Part shown: one piece after another, positions 10,311 to 21,650 of the stretch | How the letters are laid out: every line of letters begins with the position of its first letter | Numbering within the stretch: position 1 is the first letter of the stretch | NCBI GenBank assembly: GCA_963580285.1 | Contig: OY757023.1 | Location: forward strand, 127,070,027 to 127,134,026 | DNA length: 64,000 bases | Origin: Lucinisca nassula | Lineage: Eukaryota; Mollusca; Bivalvia; Lucinida; Lucinidae | Direction: 5' to 3' | Position numbers and translations under genes: made by a program | Notes under the pieces: model-generated | Seen by the model: the letters and a program-made list of their open reading frames with translations, nothing else | The model's database searches: none | Told to the model about the DNA's origin: nothing

Positions 10311-10593
10311 AACCATTTCGGTAGAAACTTCCTTTCATACTGTGTGTTTTGACGCGTCCCATCATTTTCGACGAGATCGTCTGTCTTGCTAGACGAGTCG
10401 TCGATGGATTCGGTAGATTTATTTGTCCGAAAATCGCACTGAAATAGAGTTTTTTGTCCCGTTTCGGGAGCTACTTTTTTTTTCCTGGAGGTCGCCATAC
10501 TAGTGTGACGTGTGCAAATTTAATGGCTTCCAGGGAAAGAAACCATTTCGGTTGAAACTTCCTTTCATACTGTGTGTTTTGACGCGTCCCATC
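10311..10593. repeat. Direct repeat pair, 230-bp spacing, with a short minus-strand frame
   Basis: A 53-bp segment 'AACCATTTCGGT..GAAACTTCC' to 'TTGACGCGTCCCATCA' occurs at 10311 and 10541. The 65-codon minus frame 10301-10498 (MATSRKKKVAPETGQKTLFQ...) looks like a start of a transposase-type protein with lysine-rich N terminus, but no domain is recognisable. Confidence 0.4.
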
Positions 10594-10624
10594 AGATGCA
10601 GAAAGGGCCGGATATATTACAACC

Positions 10625-10960
10625 GTCGTTTCTGATACATTTTAAATGAGCCAGCACTCAGCAACTTTTCTTTTAATGAAAGATCACCCTGTTCATCTTG
10701 CTCTCCATTTGCTGCTCTCTGAATATCCCAGAGACCATACTTCGAAAGGCTCGTACAAACAGCAAAAGACTGATAAGACTGCGCAGGCTGATCTGTGCCT
10801 TCACCTATCGCACATGTTTTACTGTCATGTTTACCAAAAGTTGCATGCAAAAACCCTGCTTGCACACCATGTTGTTATTGAAAAACGAGGGAAAATTTCG
10901 GAAAATTCAGCGCGGAAGGACAAAACTAAACACGACCAGCGAAGACTCTGATCATCCTGT
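10625..10960 (+). repeat. Dispersed repeat with 'GACTGCGCAGGCTG' core
   Basis: Same family as 1716-1960 and, inverted, 48945-49165. Order: 'GAATATCCCAGAGACC', 'AGACTGATAAGACTGCGC', 'CTGTCATGTTTACC', 'GGGAAAATTTCGGAAAATTC'. Confidence 0.55.
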
Positions 10961-11109
10961 GCATCTGTCTGTTCATGGATATCCTTAGCGAAAATACTTG
11001 CAAGATTACAGAATAGTAATATTAAAAACTGCCTGTTTTATTTATGATTATTGAAGCGTGGATACTTGGCTGATGAGCCTATCCCTGCTGGTGGTAAAAC
11101 ATGTTTTGT

Positions 11110-11300
11110 ATAATTTTATTGTCAAAATAGACTTCAATGAAAAGTAATCTGATTATAGAGTGGGGTCATATTGCGAGTAATATTGTGCACCATTGTCCTT
11201 TTTAATGCATCCGAGACATGGTTTTATAAGATGCGTTGCATCTTGCGCTTCCGAAAACCCAGACATAAATTTCAATCAAAGTTTTCGAGTTGCCTGACGG
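11110..11300 (+). repeat. Fragment related to interior of the 47.9-51.4 kb element
   Basis: 'AAAAGTAATCTGATTATAGAG', 'CACCATTGTCCTTTTTAATG' and 'CATCCGAGACATGG' in pieces match the reverse complement of 48590-48700. No coding sequence. Confidence 0.5.
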
Positions 11301-11534
11301 GCACCCGACCGCGAAATTGAACTTGTCGGACGCGATTTTAACTTGTGTCAGGCAATCAGCCAATTGCTTTCCAACACAAAAATAATACGCATGAAAACCA
11401 GGATTTTTTTACAGGGTTGATCGCCGATTTTTTTTTTCTTGTCAATTTTGCGAAAATATAAATTACAGTCGGAGGAATTTTGATGGGTCAGTCGGGAAAT
11501 TGGAAACATAAAAAATGTTTTATGCCTTAGAGCA

Positions 11535-11800
11535 TGATTGGTTATAACACAAATTCGGATATAACACGGATGTTGTTTGGACACCATATTTTCTCCAAAC
11601 TTCTATTTTTTGTCTATGAATTAAAAATCACTCTTTTTCAAATTTTTTGCTTCGGTAAAATCTTAGCCAGTTAACACGGTACTAAGAAGACAATACAGGT
11701 GTGTTAACACGGTAATTAGTGGTAAATCCTAATGTCGCATTAATCACTTATCCAAACAATCAATGCAGCTTAACACCCTTATTGTATAACAATAAACATG
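11535..11800 (-). mobile_element. Fragment of the 5290-6386 TA element
   Basis: 'ACACAAATTCGGATATAACACG' in pieces matches the reverse complement of the right end of 5290-6386; 'TTAACACGGTA' motifs follow. No intact termini were found. Confidence 0.5.
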
Positions 11801-12104
11801 AGCTGCAATCAACTTAAAAGTGTCAGCTTAGCGAAGATGACAAACTGCTTTCAAATTTCACACTCGCCAGGTCAGGCAAGCATGCCGCGAATTCTACTTG
11901 CCAGCAGATTTTCATACTCGCATTGGCGAGCGTCTGTTTCGTTCCCTGGGCTTCCGAAAGTGGCGTTCATAAACAGGCGATACGGGTACCAACTCGCGTA
12001 GTAGATGTTATCAATTTTTTATTGGCTAAGCGCTTGAGCGACTATTGACGAATATAAGCCGGGACCGACGTGCCGAACTTAATCGGCCAGCGCGGCCGCT
12101 TTTA

Positions 12105-13657
12105 TTAGCTCACCTGTCACGTAGTGACAAGGTGAGCTTTTGTGATCACTTTTTGTCCGTCGTGCGTGCGTGCGTGCGTGCGTCCGTAAACTTTTTCTTC
12201 AAACGACATCTCCTCCTAAACCACTGATCGGATTTTCACAAAACTTCACAGGAATGATCCTTAGGTGGTCCCCTTTCAAAGTTGTTCAAATGGTTTCGGT
12301 CCGTTGCACATCAAGGTCACAGGAGCCAAAAATAGATTTTTTTTTAATGAAAACTTAAAAAATCTTCTCCTGAAACGGCAAGGCCCAGGTCTTCGATATT
12401 TGGTGTGAAGCTTCATCTAGTGAACCTCTACCAAGATTGTTCAAATTATAGCCCTGGGGCCAAAAATGCCCCCACGTAGGGGCCCACCAGTTTTACATAG
12501 ACTTATATGGGGAGAATCTTTAAAAATCTTCTTGTCTGAAACCAGAAGGCCCAGGTCTTTGATATTTGGTATGAAACTTCATCTAGTGGATCTCTACCAA
12601 GATTGTTCAAAATATGGTCCTGGGGCCAAAAATGCCCCTGCGCCAGGGCCCACTGGTTTCAAATAGGCATTTATAGAGCAAACCTTTAAAAATCTTCTTG
12701 TCTGAAACGAGAAGCCCCAGGTCTTTGATATTTGGCATGAAGCTTCATCTTGTGGACCTCTACCAAGATTGTTCAAAATATAGTCTTGGGTCCAAAAATG
12801 CCCCCGCGTCGGGGCCCACTGGTTTCACATAGGCGTATATAGGGAAAACCTTTAAAAATCTTCTTGTCTGGAACCAGAAGGCCCAGGTCTTTGATATTTG
12901 GCATGAAGCTTCATCTAGTGGACCTCTACCAAGATTGTTTAAAATATAGTCCTGGGGCCAAAAATGCCCCCGCGCCGGGGCCCACTGGTTTCACATAGGC
13001 ATATATAGGGAAAACCTTAAAAAATCTGCTTGTCTGGAACCAGAAGCCCAAGGTCTTTGATATTTGGCATGAAGCTTCATCTAGTGGACCTCTACCAAGA
13101 TTGTTCAAAATATAGTCCTGAGGCCAAAAATGCCCCCGCGCCGGGGCCAACTGGTTTCACATAGGTGTATACAGGGATAACCTTTAAAAATCTTCTTGTC
13201 TGAAACCAGAAGGCCCAGGTCTTTGATATTTGGTATGAAGCTTCATCTAATGGACCTCTACCAACCTTGGGGCCAAAAAGTCCCTGCTCCAGGATCCACT
13301 AGTTTTACATAGTCTTATATAGGAAAAACCTTTAAAAATCTTCTTGTTTGAGACCAGAACGCCCAGGTCTTTGATATTTGGTATGAAGCTTCATCTAATA
13401 GACCTCTACTGAGATTGTTTAAATTATAGCCCTGGTGACAAGAATCTCCCCGATCCAGGGCCCACTGGTTTTTCATAGGCTTATATAAGGAAGACCTTTA
13501 AAAATCTTCTTTTCTGAAACCAGAAGACCCAGGTCTTTGATATTTTGGTATGAAGCTTCTTCAGTGGACCGCTACCAAGTTAGTTCAAATTATAGACCTT
13601 GGGCCAAGAATGTACTAGAGACACTGATTCTCAGGTGAGCGATTCTGGGCCCTCTTG
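12105..13657 (+). mobile_element. Pearl/HINE-like element, complete
   Basis: Opens with hairpin AGCTCACCTGTCACGTAGTG / AAGGTGAGCT, then GTGCGTGCGTGCGTGC microsatellite. About seven tandem core units of roughly 160-165 bp follow, each with 'CCCAGGTCTTTGATATTTGG', 'GAAGCTTCATCTAGTGGACC', 'TACCAAGATTGTTCAAA' and 'GGGCCCACTGGTTT'. It closes with CAGGTGAGCGATTCTGGGCC CTCTTG. Terminal AGCTCACCTG and CAGGTGAGC are inverted. A microsatellite plus about 160-bp tandem core plus subterminal inverted repeats matches the architecture of bivalve pearl elements and Helentron-associated HINEs (family knowledge; assignment inferred). No protein. Confidence 0.75.
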
Positions 13658-14364
13658 TTAGCTCACCTGAGCCGAAGGCTCATGTGAGGTATTAGTATAC
13701 CACGAGCTGGCGTCCGTCGTCCACACTTTCAACGAAGTATATCTCTGGAACCAGTGGGCCGGCCTTGATCAAATTTCATATGAACCATCATCAGGTAGGG
13801 GGAAAGGCTGTATTAGGTTTTCGTGCAGATCGGATGAGAACTCTGGTTGCCACAGCAACAAAGAGCTCCCATAGGCTTAACATAGGAAAAAGCTTGTCAT
13901 CACTCTAGCTCCGTCAATTCTTTTCTGATCGACTTCATTCTTGCAGATAACGAGGACAGGCATGAAATCTCGATCAAGTTCGATTTTGGGCTGAATCGGA
14001 TTATTCACTCAGGAGTTACGTGCCCTTGAGCGTTGAAAAAATTGCCTATTGACTTAACATGGGGAGAATGTTGTCATCACCGTAGCTGCTTCAATTATTT
14101 TCAGATTGGCTTTATTCTTGCAGATAACCAGCACAGCCATGAAATCTCGGTCAAGTTCGATAACTGGCAGAATCGGATCATTCACTTAGGAGTTACCTGC
14201 CCTTGTGTGTTTTTGCATTAGGGTTAATGGGAATTTCAAAAATGTATATCTTAAAGACTACTTGGCCAACTTTGATCAAATTTCATGTGTCGCATTATTG
14301 GGCAAGTGGAAAGGCTTCATTAGGTTTTCAGGCAGATCTGAGTGGAACTAGCTCCCATAGACTT

Positions 14365-14527
14365 CATGGCCATTTTGTGGGAAAGTAACTGTCCTTATGG
14401 CCTTCCTTTGTTTAGGTTTCCATTATGGTCTGGTCGCTTAATGTTTGTATTTCTTTCCCTTTGGTGTCTTTTATGGGTGGAGTAAGTTAATTGTATCAAT
14501 TCCTGATCTTTGTTTTACTTCTACTTT
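14365..14527 (+). mobile_element. PLE 3'-terminal fragment (subfamily A)
   Basis: TGGCCATTTTGTGGGAAAGT to the terminus TTTTACTTCTACTTT, inserted within a tandem core unit (host word 'CATAGACTT | CACATAGG'). Confidence 0.85.
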
Positions 14528-15179
14528 TCACATAGGAAAAAGCTTGTCATCACTCTAGCTCCGTCAATTTTTTTCTGATCGACTTCATTCTTGCAGATAA
14601 CCAGAACAGGCATAAAATCTCGGTCAAGTTCGATTTTGGGCCGAATCAGATAATTCACTCAAGAGTTACGTCCCCTTGAGCGCCCGAAAAATTGCCTATC
14701 GACTTAACATGGGGAAAATGTTGTCATCACTGTAGCTGCTTCAATTTTGTTCGGATTGGCTTCATTCTTACAGATAACCAGCACAGCCATGAAATCTCGG
14801 TCAAGTTCGATAATTGGCAGAATCTGATCATACACTTAGGAGTTACCTGCCCTTGTGCATTTTTGCATAAGGGTTAATGTGAATTTCAAAAATGTATATC
14901 TTGAAGACTACTTGGCCGACTTTGATCAAATTTCATGTGTAACATTATTGGGCAAGTGGAAAGACTGCATAAGGTTTTCATGCAGATCTGAGTGGAACTC
15001 TGGTTACCATGGCAACATATAGCTCCCATAGACTTAACATAGGAAAAAGCTTGTCCTCAGTCTAGCTCCGTCAATTTTTTTCTGATCGACTTCATTCTTG
15101 CAGATAATAAGGACAGGCATAAAATCTCGGTTAAGTTTGATTTTGGGCCGAATCGGAATATTGACCTCGGAGTTACGTG

Positions 15180-16188
15180 ACCTTGAGCGACAAAAAATTT
15201 GCCCATAGACTTAACATAGGGAAAATGTTGTGACTACGATAGCGACTTGAATTTTTTTCAGATCAGCTTCAAACTTGCAGGTAACGAGGACAGACATAAA
15301 ATCACGGTTAAGTTCGATTTTGGGCCGAATCGTATTATTTGCCTTGGAGTTACCTGCCCTTGAGCATGAAAAAATACATTGTGACCACGATAGCAACTTT
15401 ATTTTTATTCAGATCAGCTTCAAACTTGCAGGTAACGAGGACAGGCATAAAATCCCGGTTAAGTTCGATTTTGGGCCGAATCGGAATATTGACCTCGGAG
15501 TTACTTGACCTTGAGCGACAAAAAATTTGCCCATAGACTTCACATAGGGAAAATGTTGTGACTACGATAGCGACTTGAATTTTTTTCAGATCAGCTTCAA
15601 ACTTGCAGGTAACGAGGACAGACATAAAATCTCGGTTAAGTTAGATTTTGGGCCAAATCGGATTATTTGCCTTGGAGTTACCTGCCCTTGAGCATAAAAA
15701 AATACGTTGTGACCACGATAGCAACTTTATTTTTATTCAGATCAGCTTCAAACTTGCAGGTAACGTGGACAGGCATAAAATCTCAGTTAAGTTCGAATCG
15801 GAATATTGACCTCGGAGTTACATGACCTTGAGCAACAAAAAATTTGCCCATAGACTTTACATAGGGAAAATGTTGTGACTACGATAGCGACTTGAATTTT
15901 TTTCAGATCAGCTTCAAACTTGCAGGTAATGATGACAGACATAAAATCTCGGTTAAGTTCGATTTTGGGCCGAATCGGATTATTTGCCTTGGAGTTACCT
16001 GCCCTTGAGCATAAAAAAATACGTTGTGACCACGATAGCAACTTTATTTTTATTCATATCAGCTTCAAACTTGCAGGTAACGAGGACAGGCATAAAATCT
16101 CGGTTAAGTTCAATTTTGGGCCGAATCGGAATATTGACCTCAGAGTTACGTGACCTTGAGCGACAAAAAATTTGCCCATAGACTTAAT
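15180..16188. repeat. Tandem array, about 320-328 bp unit
   Basis: Word 'TGACTACGATAGCGACTTG' recurs at 15231, 15559 and 15876 and again at about 29087. Each unit is itself two diverged halves ('AGATCAGCTTCAAACTTGCAGG' in pieces occurs twice per unit). The short open frames here are reading-frame artefacts of the repeat. Confidence 0.85.
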
Positions 16189-16729
16189 TAGGGCCAAATG
16201 CCAAAAATAGCGTGACATTTTGTCAAAATATAAAGTTATTCTGTTCTAATCCGATTTGTGTTCATTGATTTCACTGGGCCTTGAAGTTTAAAAAAATGTG
16301 TAGGTTTTATAGCGTTGTTCTTCTATTTTCCGGAAAAATTATCATGAAGAGAGATAAAATTGTAAAAAACTAAAATGTATGTGTTATTTCGACATCAACC
16401 CAGTAGGAAAATTAAGCAAAGCTTCAAGTCTTTTTTGAAGTTCTATTATAAAATCGGTTCTTACCCTAACTTCTGGTACAATTTTTAGTCATATCTTATC
16501 TAAGATTTTGAAAAAAAAAAATGCTAAAATCATGCAAAAAAAAATAGATGAAAATTATATTTACAGGCAGATTTTTTTTTGTTTTGATGATTTGGGTACT
16601 CAGGAGTGCATATGATAATGCAAACCAACCTATGGTACATGTAGGACAAGCGTGAAAAAATTTTTACTTGTACACGGACTAATTTTTTCAAAACTCTGTT
16701 TTAAACACCAGCACTAAATTTTCATTTTA

Positions 16730-17456
16730 GCGTTAGTGTTGGGACAAACTAGTTCATTATTACAACACAGTAAGACAGTCACATATTTTGAGAAACTGCA
16801 TTTAAGTAAGTTGCCAAAGTCAGATAATATGTCAAACTTTATCAAGAAACCTAAAATGTATAAATATGGTTGTCATGTATATAAAAATAGATATGTTTAT
16901 TTATTTTTAATAAAATGCATTTTTTCATAACATTGATGTTTGGTTTTGTTTTGAAATCAAACATGTGTTGTCCTTTTTATTATAATGAAAAAGCACTACA
17001 AAGCATGGAATTAACATTAGCATAAGTATTTTTTTCTTCATGTAGAAGTTTATAAGTTAAAAATACAATATGAAATAACCGTAAGTGTTGGGACAATTTA
17101 CTTGTGCATTTAAATTAAGCTAAACCAATCACTTTTATTTGATGACTATAATGTTTTTAATCCTAAAACTTGTCTAACACTCAGGAATGTCTATACAGTA
17201 TTTTTACAGGTCAGTTGTTTTGTAAATTTATAAGCTGATAGAGTATTTTTATCAAACAAATGTACTTTTCGAGACTATTTTAAAATATTTCCATTGGGAA
17301 ATATTAAAACAATTGGTAATATAAATGAAAACAATTACAAACACCAGCTTCAATCATTGAACAGTATTTTATTCTTTAAACAGAACACAAACAATTAATA
17401 CATCATCAAAAATGAAGAGTACAGCTTAGTGAGTTTACCGTTAGTGTTGGGACAAA
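16730..17456 (+). repeat. Subterminal motif cluster, left end of the 12.9-kb element
   Basis: The motif CCGTTAGTGTTGGGACAAA, or a close variant, at about 16730-16748, 17078-17098 and 17437-17456, all on the + strand and about 350 bp apart. Confidence 0.7.
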
Positions 17457-17790
17457 TAATTGCACTGACTTTGTTATTCTAATTTTTAAGAGATGTTGTT
17501 ATAAATATATTTCATTCTGTGATTTTAACAATGAATATGATGGAATAATAACTTAATGAGTAATAATGAGTATTATAATGCATCATATGTAAAAAGATAT
17601 GACAAATTTGAATTCACTATCTAATATTCAGTCCATTATATATTTTTAAAAGGATAAAATTCAAATTGACTACTTTTATCACTTTTGAAAACCAGCATTG
17701 AATAAGCTTTGACATTACAAACAATAATAATCTGTATGGGTACATATTTCATTTAAAGTGCAATATTTGATAAAATTTGATTTATAAAAA

Positions 17791-17922
17791 TATCATTGTG
17801 GAATTTTGAAAATATCTGAGGGTCACTGATGAGGCCTTATTGACCAAAACTAGCCAGTCTGGCCCAGAAAACATGTACACTCCATATTTTTCACTTCCTT
17901 GCTTCCAAAGGATAACCGTTTT
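17791..17922 (+). mobile_element. Retrozyme fragment with degenerate hammerhead
   Basis: 'CATTGTGGAATTTTGAAAAT' to 'CAAAGGATAACCGTT', matching the end of the about 265-bp unit at 36615-36903. The ribozyme (17820-17865) has stem I GGGTCA/TGGCCC and CTGATGA, but GAAAC is AAAAC, so it is likely inactive. It directly abuts the duplicated block 17924-18315. Confidence 0.7.
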
Positions 17923-17923
17923 A

Positions 17924-18315
17924 ATGGCAATTTATTTAATTGTGGTTTATACACAACATATTGTTTCTAGTATCACATTAGTATTATTATTGCCACTTCT
18001 GATTGGTAGAATATATTTTTGAGGTCCAAAAAATTAGTTGTGCAGACCATGATCAGAAGATTTCTGTTGCAACACTGGAACAGCTGTTAACTGTCTGCTG
18101 GGCTTATCAGTAATATTTACAGACTTAAGTTATGTTAAATTATGTAACTCCAGCTGCCAAGATACTTTCTGACCAGATCAAAGATAACTGGGAGTAAGAG
18201 TTATGTAATAAGAGATTATGAGAGTGCAATCAAATAGTACCAAGATGATCATAGAAGAGATTTGTCATTTGTGGCCTGGATAGGAATATGAACAGTGGTC
18301 TTCAGACTAGCTCAA
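17924..18315 (+). repeat. Duplicated block D1 (copy 1)
   Basis: Appears identical over 392 bp to 24971-25362 ('ATGGCAATTTATTTAATTGT' to 'GTCTTCAGACTAGCTCAA'). No coding signal. Confidence 0.85.
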
Positions 18316-19197
18316 TATTTTCTTCTTTTCTGTTTTGTGATTTAACATTATTCATGGATTGGATACATTACTCTGAAAAGGATTATCTTACATGCTTTAG
18401 TATCTCAGTGTACTTATACACAGAAATTGTTTATCTAACATTTTCATTGTCATCTCATTTTAAACAGTATCAGTGTGCTGACTCAATTTCTTATTTGGCA
18501 TCACAGCATAAAATGTGTTATCCAGGTCACTATCTAAATCAGACATCTTTCAGTGAGATTTTAGCTAACCTTTGGTAAAAAAAAAAAAAAAAAAATGGTA
18601 GAAGCTGACAATACTTTATGAACATTGCTGGTGCTGTATGCGGCAGAAGAAGTGTGTTGTCTCAACTTACTCATATAAGTACACCCCTATACAAGACTTA
18701 GTTCAATTCTGTGTCAGTGTCAGGAAAGAAGTTGCCTTGAACCACATCAAATAAGTTACCTCAGCCTCATCAGTGTGTCAGGGAAGAAGGCCTTGATCTG
18801 TTACAGACATCAAAGATAAGTATTGTCATTGCTTTCCATTAGTTTTCAAATCAGCTGATTCTAAGAAAATCTTGCCTTAATTCTCAATGTACTGATGCAC
18901 CAGTTTAGGCTGCAACAGAACTTATCTTCGTCAACAGCATAAGGAAATCATTTGTCATTATATGTTAGAAAAGATACACTTTACTCACCATTGTCTGCCC
19001 ACAGAAGAGTACTAGCTCAATAGGACCTAAACTTAGTGAGGACTGGGCTGCTAAGCTCCAAATCACCCTTGACAGTATAGCAAGATCATAGGTAGAATAT
19101 TCAGAGGATAGCTTTGTTACATGCACATGAACAGACTTATTGTGACTCTTTAATTTCAGTATATTCTAAATGCATTGGTAAATGCTTGTCTTACAAA
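18316..19197. other. AT-rich sequence inside the 12.9-kb element
   Basis: Contains an A-rich run at 18580-18595. The 96-codon frame 18288-18578 has no family signature and starts in the D1 duplication, so I do not call it a gene. Confidence 0.35.
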
Positions 19198-19923
19198 TCA
19201 TGGACACCAAGTTCTGCAATGGAAGTCAGGTAGTTTTGCTCCCAGTACTCCAGTTTTCACCAGCCTCTGAGTTATAATTGTCTTGCATCCCAGTCCATGT
19301 GTAGAATGTGTAAGTCGACATGCAACTCTAATGCTCTCATACCAGGGTGAAATAAAGTGTGGGACATCCAAGTTCTGCAATGGAAGTCAGGTAGTTTTGC
19401 TCCGAGTACTCCAGTTTTCACAAGCCTCTGAGTTATAATTGCCTTGCATCCCAGTTCATATGTAGAATTACGTAAATCGATATGTAACTAATGCTCGCAT
19501 ACCAGGGTGAAATAAAGTGTGGGACACCAAGTTCTGCAATGGAAGTCAGGTAGTTTTACTTCGAGTACTCCAGTTTTCTCCAGTCTCTGAGTTACAATTG
19601 CCTTGTATCCCAGTTCATGTGTAGAATTCCATACAATCGATATGCAAATATGATGTTCTCATACCAGGGTGAAATAAAGCATGGACACCAAGTTCTGCAT
19701 GAAAGTCAGGTAGTTTTGCTCCGAGTACTCCAGTTTTCACCAGCCTCTGAGCTATAATTGCCTTGCATCCCAGTTCATGTGTAGAATTACGTAAGTTGAC
19801 ATGTAACTTTAATGCTCTCATACCAGGGTGAAATAAAGTGTGGGACACCAAGTTCTGCAATGGAAATAAAAATCAAAAATGAGTTCCTTTAAGAGCAATG
19901 ACAACATTCATAAGAAAGAAGAT

Positions 19924-19969
19924 GGGTCATACTACGTAGTTTCGGCTAATAAAGCCTCATCAGTGACCC
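19924..19969 (-). ncRNA. Hammerhead ribozyme, type I (array unit 1)
   Basis: On the minus strand: stem I GGGTCA, core CTGATGA, stem II GGC TTTATTA GCC, GAA, stem III ACTA CG TAGT, cleavage nucleotide A, stem I TGACCC. Stem I pairs perfectly over 6 bp and all core nucleotides are present. Predicted cleavage between + positions 19930 and 19929 (after GUA). Confidence 0.9.
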
Positions 19970-20306
19970 TGTAATGATCCGGCAAAGAACACCAGAGGAA
20001 ACATACTGCAATTTTGCGAATTTCGAATAGGCAGTCGATTCAAAGACTTATATAAATCAAAATGGGGTCCAAATAATTAAAAACCTGTCTAGAATACGAG
20101 TCTAAACCAATAATTTATTTCCGATTTCTCAGAATATTCACGCTGATCTCGAAGGACCAAAAGTAAAATATAAACTGCACTATGGTTGATGTACGGGGAG
20201 ACGTTTTACGGCCGCCACACGGCACAACACCAGCTGCAGTGAAGGCAAATAAAAATCAAAAATGAGTTCCTTTAAGAGCAATGACAACATTCATAAGAAA
20301 GAAGAT

Positions 20307-20352
20307 GGGTCATACTACGTAGTTTCGGCTAATAAAGCCTCATCAGTGACCC
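20307..20352 (-). ncRNA. Hammerhead ribozyme, type I (array unit 2)
   Basis: Same 46-base structure as at 19924-19969, exactly 383 bp further on. Cleavage here and at the neighbouring ribozyme would release a 383-nt monomer. Confidence 0.9.
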
Positions 20353-20689
20353 TGTAATGATCCGGCAAAGAACACCAGAGGAAACATACTGCAATTTTGC
20401 GAATTTCGAATAGGCAGTCGATTCAAAGACTTATATAAATCAAAATGGGGTCCAAATAATTAAAAACCTGTCTAGAATACGAGTCTAAACCAATAATTTA
20501 TTTCCGATTTCTCAGAATATTCACGCTGATCTCGAAGGACCAAAAGTAAAATATAAACTGCACTATGGTTGATGTACGGGGAGACGTTTTACGGCCGCCA
20601 CACGGCACAACACCAGCTGCAGTGAAGGCAAATAAAAATCAAAAATGAGTTCCTTTAAGAGCAATGACAACATTCATAAGAAAGAAGAT

Positions 20690-20735
20690 GGGTCATACTA
20701 CGTAGTTTCGGCTAATAAAGCCTCATCAGTGACCC
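20690..20735 (-). ncRNA. Hammerhead ribozyme, type I (array unit 3)
   Basis: Same 46-base structure, in the third, truncated unit that is cut off at 20947. Confidence 0.9.
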
Positions 20736-21231
20736 TGTAATGATCCGGCAAAGAACACCAGAGGAAACATACTGCAATTTTGCGAATTTCGAATAGGCAG
20801 TCGATTCAAAGACTTATATAAATCAAAATGGGGTCCAAATAATTAAAAACCTGTCTAGAATACGAGTCTAAACCAATAATTTATTTCCGATTTCTCAGAA
20901 TATTCACGCTGATCTCGAAGGACCAAAAGTAAAATATAAACTGCACTATGGAAGTCAGGTAGTTTTGCTCTGGGTACTCCAGTTTTCACCAGCCTCTGGA
21001 TGACAATTGTCTTGTATCCCATGTCATGTTGTTAGCTGCAACAAGCATCATGCTAATCAAATTCTTTCCTTCATTGGGACTTGAGCCTGCTATAACATGC
21101 CTTTCTTCAGGGCTAGGTTGTGCCTTTATTCATATATGGATACATTCATGGATATTGTCTGAAATTCATCATCTGGGGGTTAGCTTGATTAAGTCTGTGT
21201 CTCGTACAGGCCTCGTTTTGCTTCCGTTTTC

Positions 21232-21650
21232 ATGCCTCACTTCAGGGGTCTTCCCGTAAGATGCATAGCATTCACGCCTGATTCAGGCCTCATAGAGTGC
21301 ACCGATCACGCCTCCACTCTGGCCTTCACTCGGTATCGGCCGTAAGATGCATAGCATTCACACCTGAATCAGGTCTCATAAGGTGCCCCGGCACTGGCCT
21401 TTTCACTCGGGATCGTCTATCTATCATCAGTCAAGTCATAATCAGGGGTCTTCCCGTAAGATGCATAGCATTCACGCCTGATTCAGGCCTCATAGAGAGC
21501 ACCGTTCACGCCTCCACTCTGGCCTTCACTCGGTATACTACCGTAAGATGTATAGCATTCACGCCTCCTCAGCCTAGAGACTGCTGCGTCACGCCTCCCC
21601 TCTGGCTTTTTCACTCGGGATCATCCCATCATTCATCATCAGTCAAGTTA
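21232..21650. repeat. Minisatellite-like tandem repeat
   Basis: Units with 'CCGTAAGATGCATAGCATTC', 'ACGCCTGATTCAGGCCTCAT' and 'GCCTCCACTCTGGCC' recur four times with variable length (about 75-200 bp). The open frame here is a repeat artefact. Confidence 0.75.

Larger units (their letters stand above)
13658..16188 (+). mobile_element. Pearl-like element with tandem core, interrupted
   Basis: Begins directly after the previous element with TTAGCTCACCTGAGCCGAAGG. The tandem core (14.5-16.2 kb) continues at 29075-29820 after the 12.9-kb TIR element. The 3' end was not found; the core is cut by another pearl-like element at 29821. Confidence 0.65.
19866..20947 (-). mobile_element. Tandem retrozyme array, 383-bp unit, 2.8 copies
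   Basis: 'AAATAAAAATCAAAAATGAG' starts at 19864, 20247 and 20630: an exact 383-bp period with units that look identical. Each unit carries on the minus strand a complete type I hammerhead ribozyme. Tandem organisation of small non-coding units with hammerheads is the hallmark of retrozymes, which are thought to move through self-cleaved circular RNA and reverse transcriptases supplied by other elements (family knowledge). It is inserted in the 160-bp satellite with ATGGAA at both borders (19860-19865, 20948-20953). Part of the unit (GGAGACGTTTTACGGCCGCC) is shared with the 265-bp family. Confidence 0.85.
19198..21012. repeat. 160-bp satellite, split by a retrozyme array
   Basis: 'CAAGTTCTGCAATGGAAGTC' recurs at 19208, 19369, 19528, 19688 and 19849 (period 159-161). 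The array is broken at 19866 and resumes at 20948 with 'ATGGAAGTCAGGTAGTTTTG'. Confidence 0.9.

Noticed and set aside
10301..10498. 65-codon frame beginning MATSRKKK as a possible transposase exon
   Set aside because: Too short and without a recognisable zinc finger or catalytic motif; kept only as part of a direct-repeat note.
15211..16181. Repeated related peptides (LSSILGRI.., IELNRDFM..) suggesting a protein family
   Set aside because: They are translations of the 328-bp tandem unit read on both strands.
19198..21012. CRISPR-like regular repeats
   Set aside because: Repeat and spacer structure is absent; this is a eukaryotic satellite with 159-161 bp units and an inserted retrozyme array.
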